A DNA stretch of 64,000 nucleotides, taken from contig NZ_CP064655.1 of NCBI RefSeq assembly GCF_018141525.1, positions 2,512,501-2,576,500 of the forward strand, given 5' to 3'. This stretch comes from Miltoncostaea marina (lineage in GTDB: Bacteria > Actinomycetota > Thermoleophilia > Miltoncostaeales > Miltoncostaeaceae). The position numbers were made by a program, and so were the translations under genes. Shown in pieces: positions 26,531-35,392 of this stretch (positions within the stretch are counted from its first letter, which is position 1; the number at the start of each line of letters is the position of its first letter). The notes beneath the pieces are model-generated. The model did no database searches, was not told the origin of the DNA, and saw only the letters and a program-made list of their open reading frames with translations.

Positions 26531-26707
26531 CGGGGTATGGTGTCCCCGGAGTCGATCGCGCCCCGCATGCCGGGGCCAGGGAATCCGGTTCAGAATCCGG
26601 AGCTGACGCGCAGCGGTGGGGATGTGCGGGATGGCTGGAGCGCCACTGGGCCCGAGCGCCTGGGAAGGCGGCCGTCTCGATCGCATCCGAGCCCGAAGAC
26701 CTGTCGC
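26531..26707 (+). ncRNA. Cobalamin riboswitch upstream of metE
   Basis: Conserved elements occur in the canonical order: GGGAATCCGG, AATCCGGAGCTGACGC (the G/T-CCnnnGC block), GCCACTG at 26642-26648, GGGAAGGC, and the terminal CCCGAAGACCTG (26691-26702). A GCGCCGC-CTC-GCGGCGC hairpin (26712-26728) follows as a possible expression-platform element; there is no U-tract, so translational control is likelier. B12 would switch off the B12-independent methionine synthase. Confidence 0.88.
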
Positions 26708-26782
26708 CTCCGCGCCGCCTCGCGGCGCATCGCCCATCGCGGTCCCGCGTCACGGGCCGCCGCATGACACGGAGTAGGCCAC

Positions 26783-29044
26783 ATGGCACGCACCGCCGTT
26801 CTCGGGCTCCCCCGCATGGGGCCCGACCGCGAGCTCAAGTTCGCCCTGGAGTCGTACTGGGCCGGCCGCATCGCCGAGCCCGAGCTGCAGGAGACCGCCG
26901 CCGCGCTGCGCGCGGCGTCCTGGCGCAGGGCCGCCTCGGCCGGGATCGACGTGATTCCCGCTGACCACAGCCTCTACGACCACGTCCTCGACGTCGCGAT
27001 GGCGCTCGACGCCATCCCGGAGCGCTTCGGCGGCCCCGGCGCCGGCGGCCTGGACGTGCGCTTCGCGATGGCCCGGGGCGGCCCCGGGGCGCGGCCGCTG
27101 GAGATGACCAAGTGGTTCGACACCAACTACCACTACCTCGTCCCCGAGCTCGCCGACGGGCAGCGCTTCCGCGCCCGCCCGGACCATTGGGTCGCCCAGA
27201 TCGATCAGGCACGCGCCCTCGGCGTGGCGGTGCGGCCGGTGCTGCTCGGGCCGTACAGCTTCGTGCGGCTCGCGAAGGGGCTGCGCCGGCCGCTCGACGC
27301 GCTCGCCGCGCTCACGCCGGTCTACGCGGAGCTGCTCGCCGCCCTCGCCGACGCGGGCGCCAGCGAGGTGCAGATCGACGAACCGTGCCTGGCGCTCGAC
27401 GTCGCCGACGAGGAGCGCGACGCCGCCGCGGCGGCCGTGGCGGCGCTCGCCGGCGTCGCGCCCGTCTGCCTGACGACCTACTTCGCCCAGCCCGACGCGG
27501 AGACCGTCCGCCGCCTGGCGGAGGCGGGGGTGGCCGAGCTGCACCTCGACCTGGTGCGGGGCCCCGGCGCGCTCGAGCCGGCCCTCGCCGCGCTCGCGGA
27601 CGGCGGGACGCGGGTGTCGCTCGGGGTCCTCGACGGTCGCAACGTGTGGGCGGCCGATCTCGACCGGGCCCTCGCCCCGATCGACGCCGCGGTCGCGGCG
27701 GTCGGCGACGACCGGGTCACGATCGCGACATCGTGCTCGCTGATGCACGTGCCCTGGGAGGCGGCGCGCGAGCGCGCCATCCCGCCCGAGGTGCGCGACT
27801 GGCTCGCCTTCGCCGCCGAGCGCATGGACGAGCTGGCGACGCTGGCGCGGGCCGTCGCGGCGCCGGACGGCAGGGACGCGCTGCTCGAGCCCTCGCGGGC
27901 GCGATGCGCGGCGCGCCGCGCATCGCCGCGCGCCAACGATCCCGGGGTGCGGGCGCGGGCCGCCGCCGTCGGGGTCGCCGACCACGACCGGCCGGCGACG
28001 CTCGAGCGCCGCCGCGCGGTGCAGCGCGCGCGGCTGCGGCTGCCGGAGCTGCCGACCACGACGATCGGCTCGTTCCCCCAGACCGACGAGATCCGCGCCG
28101 CCCGGCGCGATCTGCGCGCGGGGCGCCTCGACCCCGCGAGGTACGAGGCCTTCCTGCGCGAGCGGGTGGCGGAGGTCGTGGCCGCCCAGGAGGAGCTCGG
28201 GCTCGACGTGCTGGTGCACGGGGAGCCCGAGCGCGGCGACATGGTCGAGTACTTCGGAGCGCAGATGGGCGGCTTCGCCTTCTCCGACCACGGATGGGTG
28301 CAGTCCTACGGCAGCCGGTGCGTCAAGCCGCCGATCCTCTACGGCGACGTCTCGCGGCCGGCGCCCATGACCGTGGACTGGTGGCGGTTCGCCCAGTCGC
28401 TCACCGCGCGCCCGGTGAAGGGGATGCTGACGGGTCCGGTCACGATCCTGCAGTGGTCGTTCGTGCGCGACGACCAGCCGCGCGCCGAGACGTGCCGTCA
28501 GATCGCCCTCGCCGTGCAGGACGAGGCGCGCGACCTCGAGGCGGCCGGCGCGGCGGTCATCCAGGTGGACGAGGCCGCCCTGCGCGAGGGCCTGCCCCTG
28601 CGCGCCGCCGAGCAGGACGACTACCTGCGGTGGGCGGTCGACTGCTTCCGCCTCACCACCGCCCCGCTGCGCCCGGAGACCCAGGTGCACACGCACATGT
28701 GCTACTCGGAGTTCAACGGGATCATGGAGCACGTCGCGCGACTCGACGCCGACGTGGTCTCGATCGAGGCCTCGCGCTCGGCGATGGAGGTGCTCGACGC
28801 GTTCGCCGAGGTGGACCACCCGGGCGACGTGGGACCGGGCGTCTACGACATCCACTCCCCGCGGGTGCCCTCCCGCGACGAGATCGAGGCGCTCCTGGAG
28901 CGCGCGGAGGCCCGTATCGGCCGCGACCGCCTCTGGGTCAATCCCGACTGCGGCCTGAAGACCCGCCGCTGGGAGGAGGCGCGGGAGGCGCTCGCCGGCA
29001 TGGTGGCCGCAGCGGCCCGGCGGCGGACGGCCGCGCGGGCCTGA
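26783..29044 (+). CDS. metE: Cobalamin-independent methionine synthase
   Basis: The 753-residue protein has the two MetE barrels: the N-terminal one ([35 protein letters not shown]) and the C-terminal catalytic one ([29 protein letters not shown]). The zinc ligands are visible as His and Cys in [10 protein letters not shown], Glu in SIEASRS and Cys in NPDCGLKTR. It transfers a methyl group from methyltetrahydrofolate-glutamate to homocysteine. GGAG lies 8 nt before ATG 26783. A B12 riboswitch precedes it, and a long hairpin ends the transcript. Confidence 0.95.
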   Translation: MARTAVLGLPRMGPDRELKFALESYWAGRIAEPELQETAAALRAASWRRAASAGIDVIPADHSLYDHVLDVAMALDAIPERFGGPGAGGLDVRFAMARGGPGARPLEMTKWFDTNYHYLVPELADGQRFRARPDHWVAQIDQARALGVAVRPVLLGPYSFVRLAKGLRRPLDALAALTPVYAELLAALADAGASEVQIDEPCLALDVADEERDAAAAAVAALAGVAPVCLTTYFAQPDAETVRRLAEAGVAELHLDLVRGPGALEPALAALADGGTRVSLGVLDGRNVWAADLDRALAPIDAAVAAVGDDRVTIATSCSLMHVPWEAARERAIPPEVRDWLAFAAERMDELATLARAVAAPDGRDALLEPSRARCAARRASPRANDPGVRARAAAVGVADHDRPATLERRRAVQRARLRLPELPTTTIGSFPQTDEIRAARRDLRAGRLDPARYEAFLRERVAEVVAAQEELGLDVLVHGEPERGDMVEYFGAQMGGFAFSDHGWVQSYGSRCVKPPILYGDVSRPAPMTVDWWRFAQSLTARPVKGMLTGPVTILQWSFVRDDQPRAETCRQIALAVQDEARDLEAAGAAVIQVDEAALREGLPLRAAEQDDYLRWAVDCFRLTTAPLRPETQVHTHMCYSEFNGIMEHVARLDADVVSIEASRSAMEVLDAFAEVDHPGDVGPGVYDIHSPRVPSRDEIEALLERAEARIGRDRLWVNPDCGLKTRRWEEAREALAGMVAAAARRRTAARA

Positions 29045-29046
29045 CC

Positions 29047-29084
29047 AGAGAGGCCCCCGGGCGCGGCCGTCCGGGGGCCTCTCT
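29047..29084. terminator. metE terminator hairpin
   Basis: AGAGAGGCCCCCGG (29047-29060) pairs perfectly with CCGGGGGCCTCTCT (29071-29084) over 14 bp around a 10-nt loop. It starts 3 nt after the metE stop and separates metE from the next riboswitch. Confidence 0.8.
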
Positions 29085-29088
29085 AGGG

Positions 29089-29236
29089 TTCCCCCACCCC
29101 CGATGAGGGGGGCGTGGAATGCGAGCGAAGTCCGGTGCGATCCCGGCGCTGTCCCGCAACGGTGATGCCTCCGCCCCGCGGATGGACGAGCCCGGTCGAC
29201 CCTTCCGCGCGACCGGTCATGCTCTCGGAGGAAGGG
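29089..29236 (+). ncRNA. Cobalamin riboswitch upstream of ribonucleotide reductase genes
   Basis: GGCGTGGAATGCGAGCGAAG, then TCCGGTGCGATCCCGGCGCT, GTCCCGCAACGGTGATG and GAGCCCGGTCGACC (29189-29202) match the B12-box order of the compact AdoCbl riboswitch found before nrd operons in Streptomyces. The GGAGGAAGGG ribosome site at 29227-29236 lies just after the aptamer, suggesting translational control of the R2 gene. The promoter is not obvious because the metE hairpin ends 4 bp upstream. Confidence 0.85.
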
Positions 29237-29243
29237 CACCGCT

Positions 29244-30329
29244 GTGAAGAACACGTATGTCGTCGGTCCGCGCACGTTCGTGCTGGACCGGGGCCGCGCC
29301 GAAGCCGCGCTCGCCGCCAAGCGGGTGGTCGGCGGCCGCAGGACCATGACGTTCAACCTGCTCCCGCTCCGCTACGGGTGGGCGTACGAGCTGTACCGCA
29401 CGATGAAGGCCAACCACTGGGAGCCCGAGGACGTCCCGATGGGCCGGGACGTCGAGCAGTGGCGCTCCGACGGCGCGCTGTCGGACATCGACCGCTGGAT
29501 CGTGCGGATGGGCGTCGGCTACTTCTCGGCCGCCGAGGGGATCGTGGGCGACAACGTCATCCACGTGGTCCGCGAGCTGGTCACCGCCTCGGAGCTGAAG
29601 CTCGTGCTGGGCCGCCATGCGCACGAGGAGAACATCCACGCCGACTCGCTGCTGTACATGATCTCCTCGCTGGGGATCGACCCGCACGAGTGCGAGGCCA
29701 TGTTCGACGACGTGCCGTCGATCGCCGCCAAGAACGCCTGGGTCACCGGCATCTCGGCGGCGCTCCGCCGCGACCTGGACATGGACGACCCCGAGGCCCG
29801 CCGGCTGCTCGCCACCAACGTGTTCGTGTTCGGCCAGTGCATGGAGGGCACGCAGTTCTACGGCCTCTTCGGGATGATCCTGTCGCTGTACCGTCAGGGG
29901 AAGCTGCCCGGCATCGGCACGATGTTCCGCTACACCCTGCGCGACGAGTCGAACCACATCGAGCTGTTCCGCCGCCTGCTGCTCGAGATCGCGGCCGAGA
30001 ACCCCGAGCTGTGGACCGCCGCCTACCGTGCCGAGCTGCGCGGGCTCATGGCCGAGGCCGTCGCCCTCGAGAAGCGCTTCATCGCCGACTGCCTGCCGGT
30101 CGAGGCCGTGGGGCTGTCGCGCGAGGAGTTCGAGGGCTACATCGACCACGTCGCCGACCGGCGCCTCGCCGGCTGCGGCCTCGAGCCGCTGAACCCGGGC
30201 GCACCGAATCCCCTGCCCTGGCTCGCCGAGCTGATGGACGTGCGCAAGGAGCAGAACTTCTTCGAGGGGCGGGTCACCGAGTACCGGCGGGCGTCCTCGC
30301 TCGCGCTGGTCGGGGACGACGAGCTGTGA
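29244..30329 (+). CDS. nrdB: Class I ribonucleotide reductase small subunit (R2c-like, Leu at radical Tyr site)
   Basis: The 361-residue ferritin-like protein has all six metal ligands: Glu98 (FSAAEGIVGDN), Glu129 and His132 (EENIHADSLLY), Glu201 (QCMEGTQFY), Glu235 and His238 (DESNHIE). The first ligand is Glu rather than Asp, and His132+4, which is Tyr122 in E. coli R2, is Leu136. Both features mark the R2c subclass (Chlamydia-type Mn/Fe radical generator), where Phe, Leu or Val replaces Tyr. It would make the radical needed by NrdA. GTG 29244 follows GGAGGAAGGG. It overlaps nrdA by GTGA and is under a B12 riboswitch. Confidence 0.9.
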   Translation: MKNTYVVGPRTFVLDRGRAEAALAAKRVVGGRRTMTFNLLPLRYGWAYELYRTMKANHWEPEDVPMGRDVEQWRSDGALSDIDRWIVRMGVGYFSAAEGIVGDNVIHVVRELVTASELKLVLGRHAHEENIHADSLLYMISSLGIDPHECEAMFDDVPSIAAKNAWVTGISAALRRDLDMDDPEARRLLATNVFVFGQCMEGTQFYGLFGMILSLYRQGKLPGIGTMFRYTLRDESNHIELFRRLLLEIAAENPELWTAAYRAELRGLMAEAVALEKRFIADCLPVEAVGLSREEFEGYIDHVADRRLAGCGLEPLNPGAPNPLPWLAELMDVRKEQNFFEGRVTEYRRASSLALVGDDEL

Positions 30330-33300
30330 GCGCGCCGATGATCGACGTCCGGGAGCTCTTCGAGGACCTCGAGCTGAAGCGCGCGGCCGCGCTCGGCGCA
30401 GACGAGCTCGCGCCGCTGGATCCGGCCGCCGCGCTGGAGGGGCTGCCCACCGCCGGGATCGACGCCGTGGTGCGCGACGCGCCCGGCGCCGGGCGGGGGG
30501 CCGCCGAGCTCGTCGCGCGGATGGCCGCCGAGGCGGTCGCCGTCGCCGCGGCCGCGCGCGGCGAGGCGGACGGCGGCGACGCCCGGGACGCCGTGCGCGC
30601 CGCCGTGGCCGACGCGCTCGGCCGGCTGGCCGGGTCGGCGCCCGGCGGCGAGGTGTCGCTGCACGACCTCTCGGCGCTCGTCGAGGCCGCCTTCATCCGC
30701 GTGGGCCGGCCGGCGGCGGCCAAGGCGCTCGTGATGCGCCGCGCGATGTCGTCGTCCGGCGCCGCGCCGGCCGCGGGCGGCGTGCGCCTCATCCGCCGGT
30801 CCGGCCACGTGGTGGCCTGGCGGACGGCCAAGATCGAGGCGGCGGTGCGCCGGGCGTTCCTGTCGCTCGGAGCCGACCCGGCTCCGGCGTCGCGCGTGGC
30901 CGCGCGCGTCACCGAGCGGGCGATCGCGCGGGGCTCGTCCTACGTCCACATCGAGGACGTCCAGGACATCGTGCAGGAGGAGCTGGTGCTCGAGGGCCAC
31001 ATGCGGGTGGCCGAGCGCTACATCCTCTACCGCGCCGAGCGGGCCGTGCTGCGGGCCCGGCAGGCGGCGGGCGCGCCGGAGCCGGCCGGCGACATCGCCG
31101 TCGTCGAGGCGGACGGACGGGCGGGGACCTGGGACGGGGAGGATCTGCGCGAGCGCATCCGCTTCGCGTCGATCGGCCTCGACCTGACGCTCGACGCGGT
31201 GCGCATCGAGGCCGAGCTGCGGCGCTCGATCCGGCCGGGCGTGCGGCGCGACGAGATCGGCCGTGTGGTCGTGCTCAACGCGAAGGCGCTCGTCGAGCGC
31301 GACGCCGAGTTCTCGTCCTTCGCCGGCCGCATCCTGCTGACCTACGTCTACGAGGAGACGCTCGGCTGGGACATCCTCCGCGACGGCGTCGGCGGCCTAC
31401 GCGAGGCCCACCGGCGCGGGCTGCGGGCGGCGCTCGAGCGCGGCGTCGCGATCGGCCGCATCGACCCGGCGCTGCTCGGCTACGACCTCGACCGGCTCGC
31501 CGCCGCCATCGACCCGACGGCCGACCTCGACGCCCAGTTCCTCGGCGTCCAGACGCTCTACGACCGCTACCTCGTCACCGACAAGACCGGCCCCACCCCC
31601 GTGCGGATCGAGGCGCCGCAGGTGTTCTGGATGCGCGTGGCGATGGGCGTCTGCCTGGCCGAGCGCGAGGACCGCGAGCGGCGCGTGCTCGACCTCTACG
31701 GCGCCTACAAGGAGCGGCGCTTCTGCTCGTCGACGCCGACGCTGTTCAACGCCGGCACGCAGCACCCCCAGCTCTCGTCCTGCTACCTCTACGTCGTCGA
31801 CGACTCGCTCGAGTCGATCATGCGGCGGGGCATCGCCGAGAACGCGATGTGCTCGAAGTGGGCGGGCGGCCTGGGCGGCTCGTGGACGCGCGTGCGCGGC
31901 ACGGGCTCGCACATCCGGGGCACCGACGGCGAGAGCCAGGGCGTCGTGCCGTTCCTGAAGCTCCACAACGATCAGCTCGTGGCCGTGAACCAGGGCGGCA
32001 AGCGGGCGGGCTCGGGGTGCGCCTACCTCGAGGTGTGGCACAACGACATCCGCGACTTCCTCGAGCTGCGCCGCGGCACCGGCGACGAGCGCCGGCGCAC
32101 GCACGACATGAACACCGCCTGTTGGATCCCCGACCTCTTCATGAAGCGGGTCGAGGCGCGCGAAGGGTGGACGCTCTTCCGCTCGTCGGACGTCCCCGAC
32201 CTGCACGACCTGCACGGGCGCGCCTTCGAGGAGCGCTACGCCCGATACGAGGCGATGGCCGCCGAGGGGCGCATCCACGGCGAGACGATCCCGGCGATCG
32301 AGCTCTGGAAGGCCATGCTGAGGATGCTCTTCGAGACCGGTCACCCATGGATCACGTTCAAGGACCCGTGCAACGTGCGCAGCCCGCAGGACCACGCGGG
32401 CGTGGTGCACAGCAGCAACCTCTGCACCGAGATCACGCTCAACACGAGCGACGAGGAGACCGCGGTCTGCAACCTGGGCTCGATCGTCATCGACCGCCAC
32501 CTCGACGCGGAGGGCCGCATCGACCACGCGCGGCTGCGCGAGACGGTCCGGGTGGCCGTGCGGGCGCTCGACGACGTGATCGACGTCAACTTCCACCCGA
32601 CCGAGGCGGCGGCGAGGGCGAACGCGCGCCACCGCCCGGTGGGGCTCGGCGTGATGGGCCTCCAGTACGCCCTCTACCGCAGGGGGGCGCCGTTCGCCTC
32701 GCCCGAGGCCGTCGAGTTCAGCGACGAGATGATGGAGGCGATCGCCTTCTACGCCTACGAGGCGTCGAGCGACCTGGCCGCCGAGCGGGGCCGCTATCCG
32801 TCGTACGAGGGCTCGAAGTGGGACCGCGGGATCCTGCCGCAGGACACGCTCGACCTTCTGGAGGCCGAGCGCGGGCTCCCGGTGGACGCGCCCCGCGGCG
32901 GCCGCATGGACTGGGGGCCGCTGCGCGAGCGGATCGCCCGGCAGGGCATGCGCAACTCCAACGTGCTCGCGATCGCGCCCACGGCCACGATCGCCAACAT
33001 CATGGGCACGTCGCCGTGCGTCGAGCCGCTCTACCGGAACCTGTTCGCCAAGTCGAACCTGTCCGGCGACTTCACGGTCCTCAACCCGTTCCTGGTGCGC
33101 GACCTGAAGGCGGCCGGCGCGTGGAGCGAGCGCGTCGCCGACGAGATCAAGTACTTCGATGGCGACCTGCGCGAGGTCGAGGGCATCCCGCAGGAGATCC
33201 GCGACCGGTACCCGACCGCGTTCGACATCGACCCGGCCTGGCTCATCGACGCCGCCGCCCGCCGGGCGAAGTGGATCGACCAGTCGCAGTCGCTCAACCT

Positions 33301-33493
33301 GTTCCTCGGCGCCCCGGACATGAGGGCGATGAGCCACATGTACCGGCGGGCCTGGCACGCCGGGCTCAAGACGACCTACTACCTCCGCACCCTGGGCGCC
33401 TCGGGCATCGACAAGAGCACCGTGGCCGCGCGCCCGGAGGCCGCGCCGGCCTGCCCGGTCGACGCGGGGCCGGACTGCGAGGCCTGCCAGTAG
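30326..33493 (+). CDS. nrdA: Class I ribonucleoside-diphosphate reductase large subunit
   Basis: The ~1055-residue protein has an ATP-cone at about 150-240 (VRLIRRSGHVVAWRTAKIEA, then EELVLEGHMRVAERYILYRA), the barrel with active-site Cys in LSSCYLYVV (~485), NLCTEIT (~698) and AVCNLGS, the radical-transfer Tyr pair in KTTYYLRT (~1018), and the C-terminal CEAC shuttle. An upstream segment (LVEAAFIRVGRPAAAKALVM) looks like half of a second, degraded cone. It reduces NDPs to dNDPs with O2-dependent NrdB. GTG 30326 overlaps the nrdB stop; ATG 30338 is an alternative. A 14-bp hairpin follows. Confidence 0.93.
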   Translation: MSAPMIDVRELFEDLELKRAAALGADELAPLDPAAALEGLPTAGIDAVVRDAPGAGRGAAELVARMAAEAVAVAAAARGEADGGDARDAVRAAVADALGRLAGSAPGGEVSLHDLSALVEAAFIRVGRPAAAKALVMRRAMSSSGAAPAAGGVRLIRRSGHVVAWRTAKIEAAVRRAFLSLGADPAPASRVAARVTERAIARGSSYVHIEDVQDIVQEELVLEGHMRVAERYILYRAERAVLRARQAAGAPEPAGDIAVVEADGRAGTWDGEDLRERIRFASIGLDLTLDAVRIEAELRRSIRPGVRRDEIGRVVVLNAKALVERDAEFSSFAGRILLTYVYEETLGWDILRDGVGGLREAHRRGLRAALERGVAIGRIDPALLGYDLDRLAAAIDPTADLDAQFLGVQTLYDRYLVTDKTGPTPVRIEAPQVFWMRVAMGVCLAEREDRERRVLDLYGAYKERRFCSSTPTLFNAGTQHPQLSSCYLYVVDDSLESIMRRGIAENAMCSKWAGGLGGSWTRVRGTGSHIRGTDGESQGVVPFLKLHNDQLVAVNQGGKRAGSGCAYLEVWHNDIRDFLELRRGTGDERRRTHDMNTACWIPDLFMKRVEAREGWTLFRSSDVPDLHDLHGRAFEERYARYEAMAAEGRIHGETIPAIELWKAMLRMLFETGHPWITFKDPCNVRSPQDHAGVVHSSNLCTEITLNTSDEETAVCNLGSIVIDRHLDAEGRIDHARLRETVRVAVRALDDVIDVNFHPTEAAARANARHRPVGLGVMGLQYALYRRGAPFASPEAVEFSDEMMEAIAFYAYEASSDLAAERGRYPSYEGSKWDRGILPQDTLDLLEAERGLPVDAPRGGRMDWGPLRERIARQGMRNSNVLAIAPTATIANIMGTSPCVEPLYRNLFAKSNLSGDFTVLNPFLVRDLKAAGAWSERVADEIKYFDGDLREVEGIPQEIRDRYPTAFDIDPAWLIDAAARRAKWIDQSQSLNLFLGAPDMRAMSHMYRRAWHAGLKTTYYLRTLGASGIDKSTVAARPEAAPACPVDAGPDCEACQ

Positions 33494-33499
33494 GGGCGC

Positions 33500-33535
33500 G
33501 GCGCCGGCGCGGGGAGCGCCTCCCGCGCCGGCGCC
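33500..33535. terminator. Bidirectional hairpin after nrdA
   Basis: GGCGCCGGCGCGGG (33500-33513) and CCCGCGCCGGCGCC (33522-33535) form a perfect 14-bp stem with an 8-nt loop, ending 1 nt before the stop of the convergent gene. Confidence 0.75.
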
Positions 33536-34192
33536 TCAGACCGCGTCCACCCAGCCCATCGCCGCGGCCACGGCGAGACGCTCCATGTCCTCGACGTCCA
33601 GCGGCTCGCGCGAGGCCGCCACGTCCAGCTCGCGCGCCCCGCCCAGCCGCACGCGGGTCCCGTCCTCCAGCGCGTAATCGCCTGCCGGGCCGACCCCGGC
33701 GCAGGCGCCCCCGCCACCCGGCAGGCGCCACCCCCGGCACTCCGCCACCCGCACCCGGCGCCCCAGGCCCAGCAGGCCGCCGCGCGCCCGCACGACCGGC
33801 AGCTCCTCGGCCGGCGGCAGCCGCGCCGACAGCCAGCCGAGCAGGGCGTGGGCGTCGGGGCGCCAGCCCGCCGGGTCGGGCCCGCCGAGGCGCTCGAAGA
33901 GCCCGTCCGAGGGCGGCTCCGGGTAGAGGTCCCCGAAGGTCGTGTCGAGCATCTGGCGGTAGTTCTCGGCGAGCACCGCGCGGTCGCGCTCCGGCATGCG
34001 CCCGAGCAGCGGGGTGGGGCCGCCGGTCACCAGCGGGGGCGCCCCGCGCAGACGGGGCCGCAGCACCACCCCGGCGAGCGCGCGCTCGGCCGGATCGTCG
34101 ATCGCGGCGAGGACGCGCTTCAGCCGGGCCAGCTCCTCCATCCAGCAGTCCCAGATCGCGTCGCCCAGCGCCCGCGGGTCCTCCGTGTGCAC
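33536..34192 (-). CDS. Conserved-looking hypothetical protein
   Basis: The protein has 218 residues from GTG 34192, with codon use matching the host. The N-terminal half is helical (AIWDCWMEELARLKRVLAAI), the middle has VLAENYRQMLDTTFGDLYPEP, and the last 80 residues are beta-like with glycine-rich turns. No signal, membrane segment or known motif is seen. The long reading frame in the correct GC-rich codon phase supports a real gene. The overlapping frames are shadows. Confidence 0.6.
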   Translation of the reverse strand: MHTEDPRALGDAIWDCWMEELARLKRVLAAIDDPAERALAGVVLRPRLRGAPPLVTGGPTPLLGRMPERDRAVLAENYRQMLDTTFGDLYPEPPSDGLFERLGGPDPAGWRPDAHALLGWLSARLPPAEELPVVRARGGLLGLGRRVRVAECRGWRLPGGGGACAGVGPAGDYALEDGTRVRLGGARELDVAASREPLDVEDMERLAVAAAMGWVDAV

Positions 34193-34256
34193 CGTGGGCG
34201 CCAGGCCTCCCCTCGACCGCCGATCCTTCGTAGGTCGCCGCCGACGATACCAGCGG

Positions 34257-34910
34257 TCATCGCCGTATCCGCTTGTGAACGGGAGGACGAAATGGCGGCG
34301 CGCCGCGCACGAGGGTGACGATGCGGACCAGCGACGGCGCCGCCGGCGTGGAGCCGAAGCCGAAGCGCACCGGCGGGTCGACGGGCGCCAGCGCGCCCTG
34401 GTCCGCCCCCTCCCAGCGCACCCCGGCCGCCGCGATGCGGCGCAGGTCGAGCGCGCCGTAGAACTCGCGGCGCCCGCCCCCCGCCGTGCCGTGGGTCCGC
34501 ACGCCCGGCAGCGCCAGCCGGGCGGCCGGTCCCGCGGCGCGGATCCACCCGGCGCGGGTGGCGAGCGACGGCGGCACCGTTCGCAGCAGGACCCCGAGGG
34601 CGGTGCGCCCTCCCACGAGGAAGCGCAGGTCGAGCGGCCCGGCGTCGACCCGCCACCACGCCCCGTCGACCGCCACCGTGACCGGCACGATCCGCACCTC
34701 GTCGAACCGGTACGTCGCCGCCACGTACCCGGCGACCCGCTCCGAGGGGGCCAGCAACAGGCGGTGCCCGTCCGCCCGCTCCACCATCACGTCGGCGAAG
34801 GGCCCGAGCGGCGACCGCGGCCAGCGGCCCACCACGGCGCGCAGGCCCGACGCCGTGCCGACGCCGGCGATCCACCCGTCGAAGCGGTCCGTCACCCGGG
34901 CGACCGCCAC
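34257..34910 (-). CDS. Hypothetical protein, beta-rich
   Basis: The protein has 217 residues from GTG 34910 (GTG 34895 is an alternative). It contains TDRFDGWIAGVGTASGLRAV, ADGHRLLLAPSERVAGYVAA, WWRVDAGPLDLRFLVGGR and a final EFYGALDLRRI segment. I do not recognise the family. The start lies inside the 3' end of the YjlB-like cupin gene (19-bp overlap), indicating co-transcription with it and ilvA. No membrane segment or signal is seen. Confidence 0.6.
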   Translation of the reverse strand: MAVARVTDRFDGWIAGVGTASGLRAVVGRWPRSPLGPFADVMVERADGHRLLLAPSERVAGYVAATYRFDEVRIVPVTVAVDGAWWRVDAGPLDLRFLVGGRTALGVLLRTVPPSLATRAGWIRAAGPAARLALPGVRTHGTAGGGRREFYGALDLRRIAAAGVRWEGADQGALAPVDPPVRFGFGSTPAAPSLVRIVTLVRGAPPFRPPVHKRIRR

Positions 34911-35392
34911 GCCGCCGGCAGCGGGCCGGCGGCCCCGCCCACCGGGTCGAGGCCGGGCAGCGGCACCGCCGCGACGTTCGCCAGCACCTCGTCGCGCTCG
35001 GCGGGGTCGCCGCGGCGCAGGTCCCACCCCATGCCGCCGGCGTAGGCGCCCACCACGAGCAGGTCGGCGCTCGCGCCGGCGTTGCAGTGGCCGGTGCCGG
35101 CCGGCAGCACCAGCACGTCGCCCCGCGCCACCTCGACGACCCGGCCGGCCGGCCCGCCCAGCAGCAGGGTCGCGGCCCCGGCCACCACGCCGAGCACCTC
35201 GTGGGCGGTGGAATGGAAGTGATGGAACGGATGGACGCCGTCCGCCCAGGCGCCGCGCCAGCCGTGGCGGGCGAGCATGGCGGCGCACCCCCCGGCCGAG
35301 CGCGCCTCCGGCACGCCGCGGTGCACGATCACCGGCAGCGGCGAGTTGGGGATGGCCCCCGCGTCGGCGAGGCGCAGCTCCTCGTGCGCCAT
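34892..35392 (-). CDS. YjlB-like cupin-domain protein
   Basis: The 166-residue protein closely follows the COG4297/YjlB pattern: IPNSPLPVIVHRGV, then WADGVHPFHHFHSTAHEVLG, GDVLVLPAGTGHCN and VVGAYAGGMGWDLRRGDP. The HHFHSTAHE cluster supplies likely metal ligands of the cupin barrel. The biochemical role of the family is not established. Its ATG overlaps the ilvA stop (TGATG), placing it second in the ilvA transcript. Confidence 0.82.
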   Translation of the reverse strand: MAHEELRLADAGAIPNSPLPVIVHRGVPEARSAGGCAAMLARHGWRGAWADGVHPFHHFHSTAHEVLGVVAGAATLLLGGPAGRVVEVARGDVLVLPAGTGHCNAGASADLLVVGAYAGGMGWDLRRGDPAERDEVLANVAAVPLPGLDPVGGAAGPLPAAWRSPG

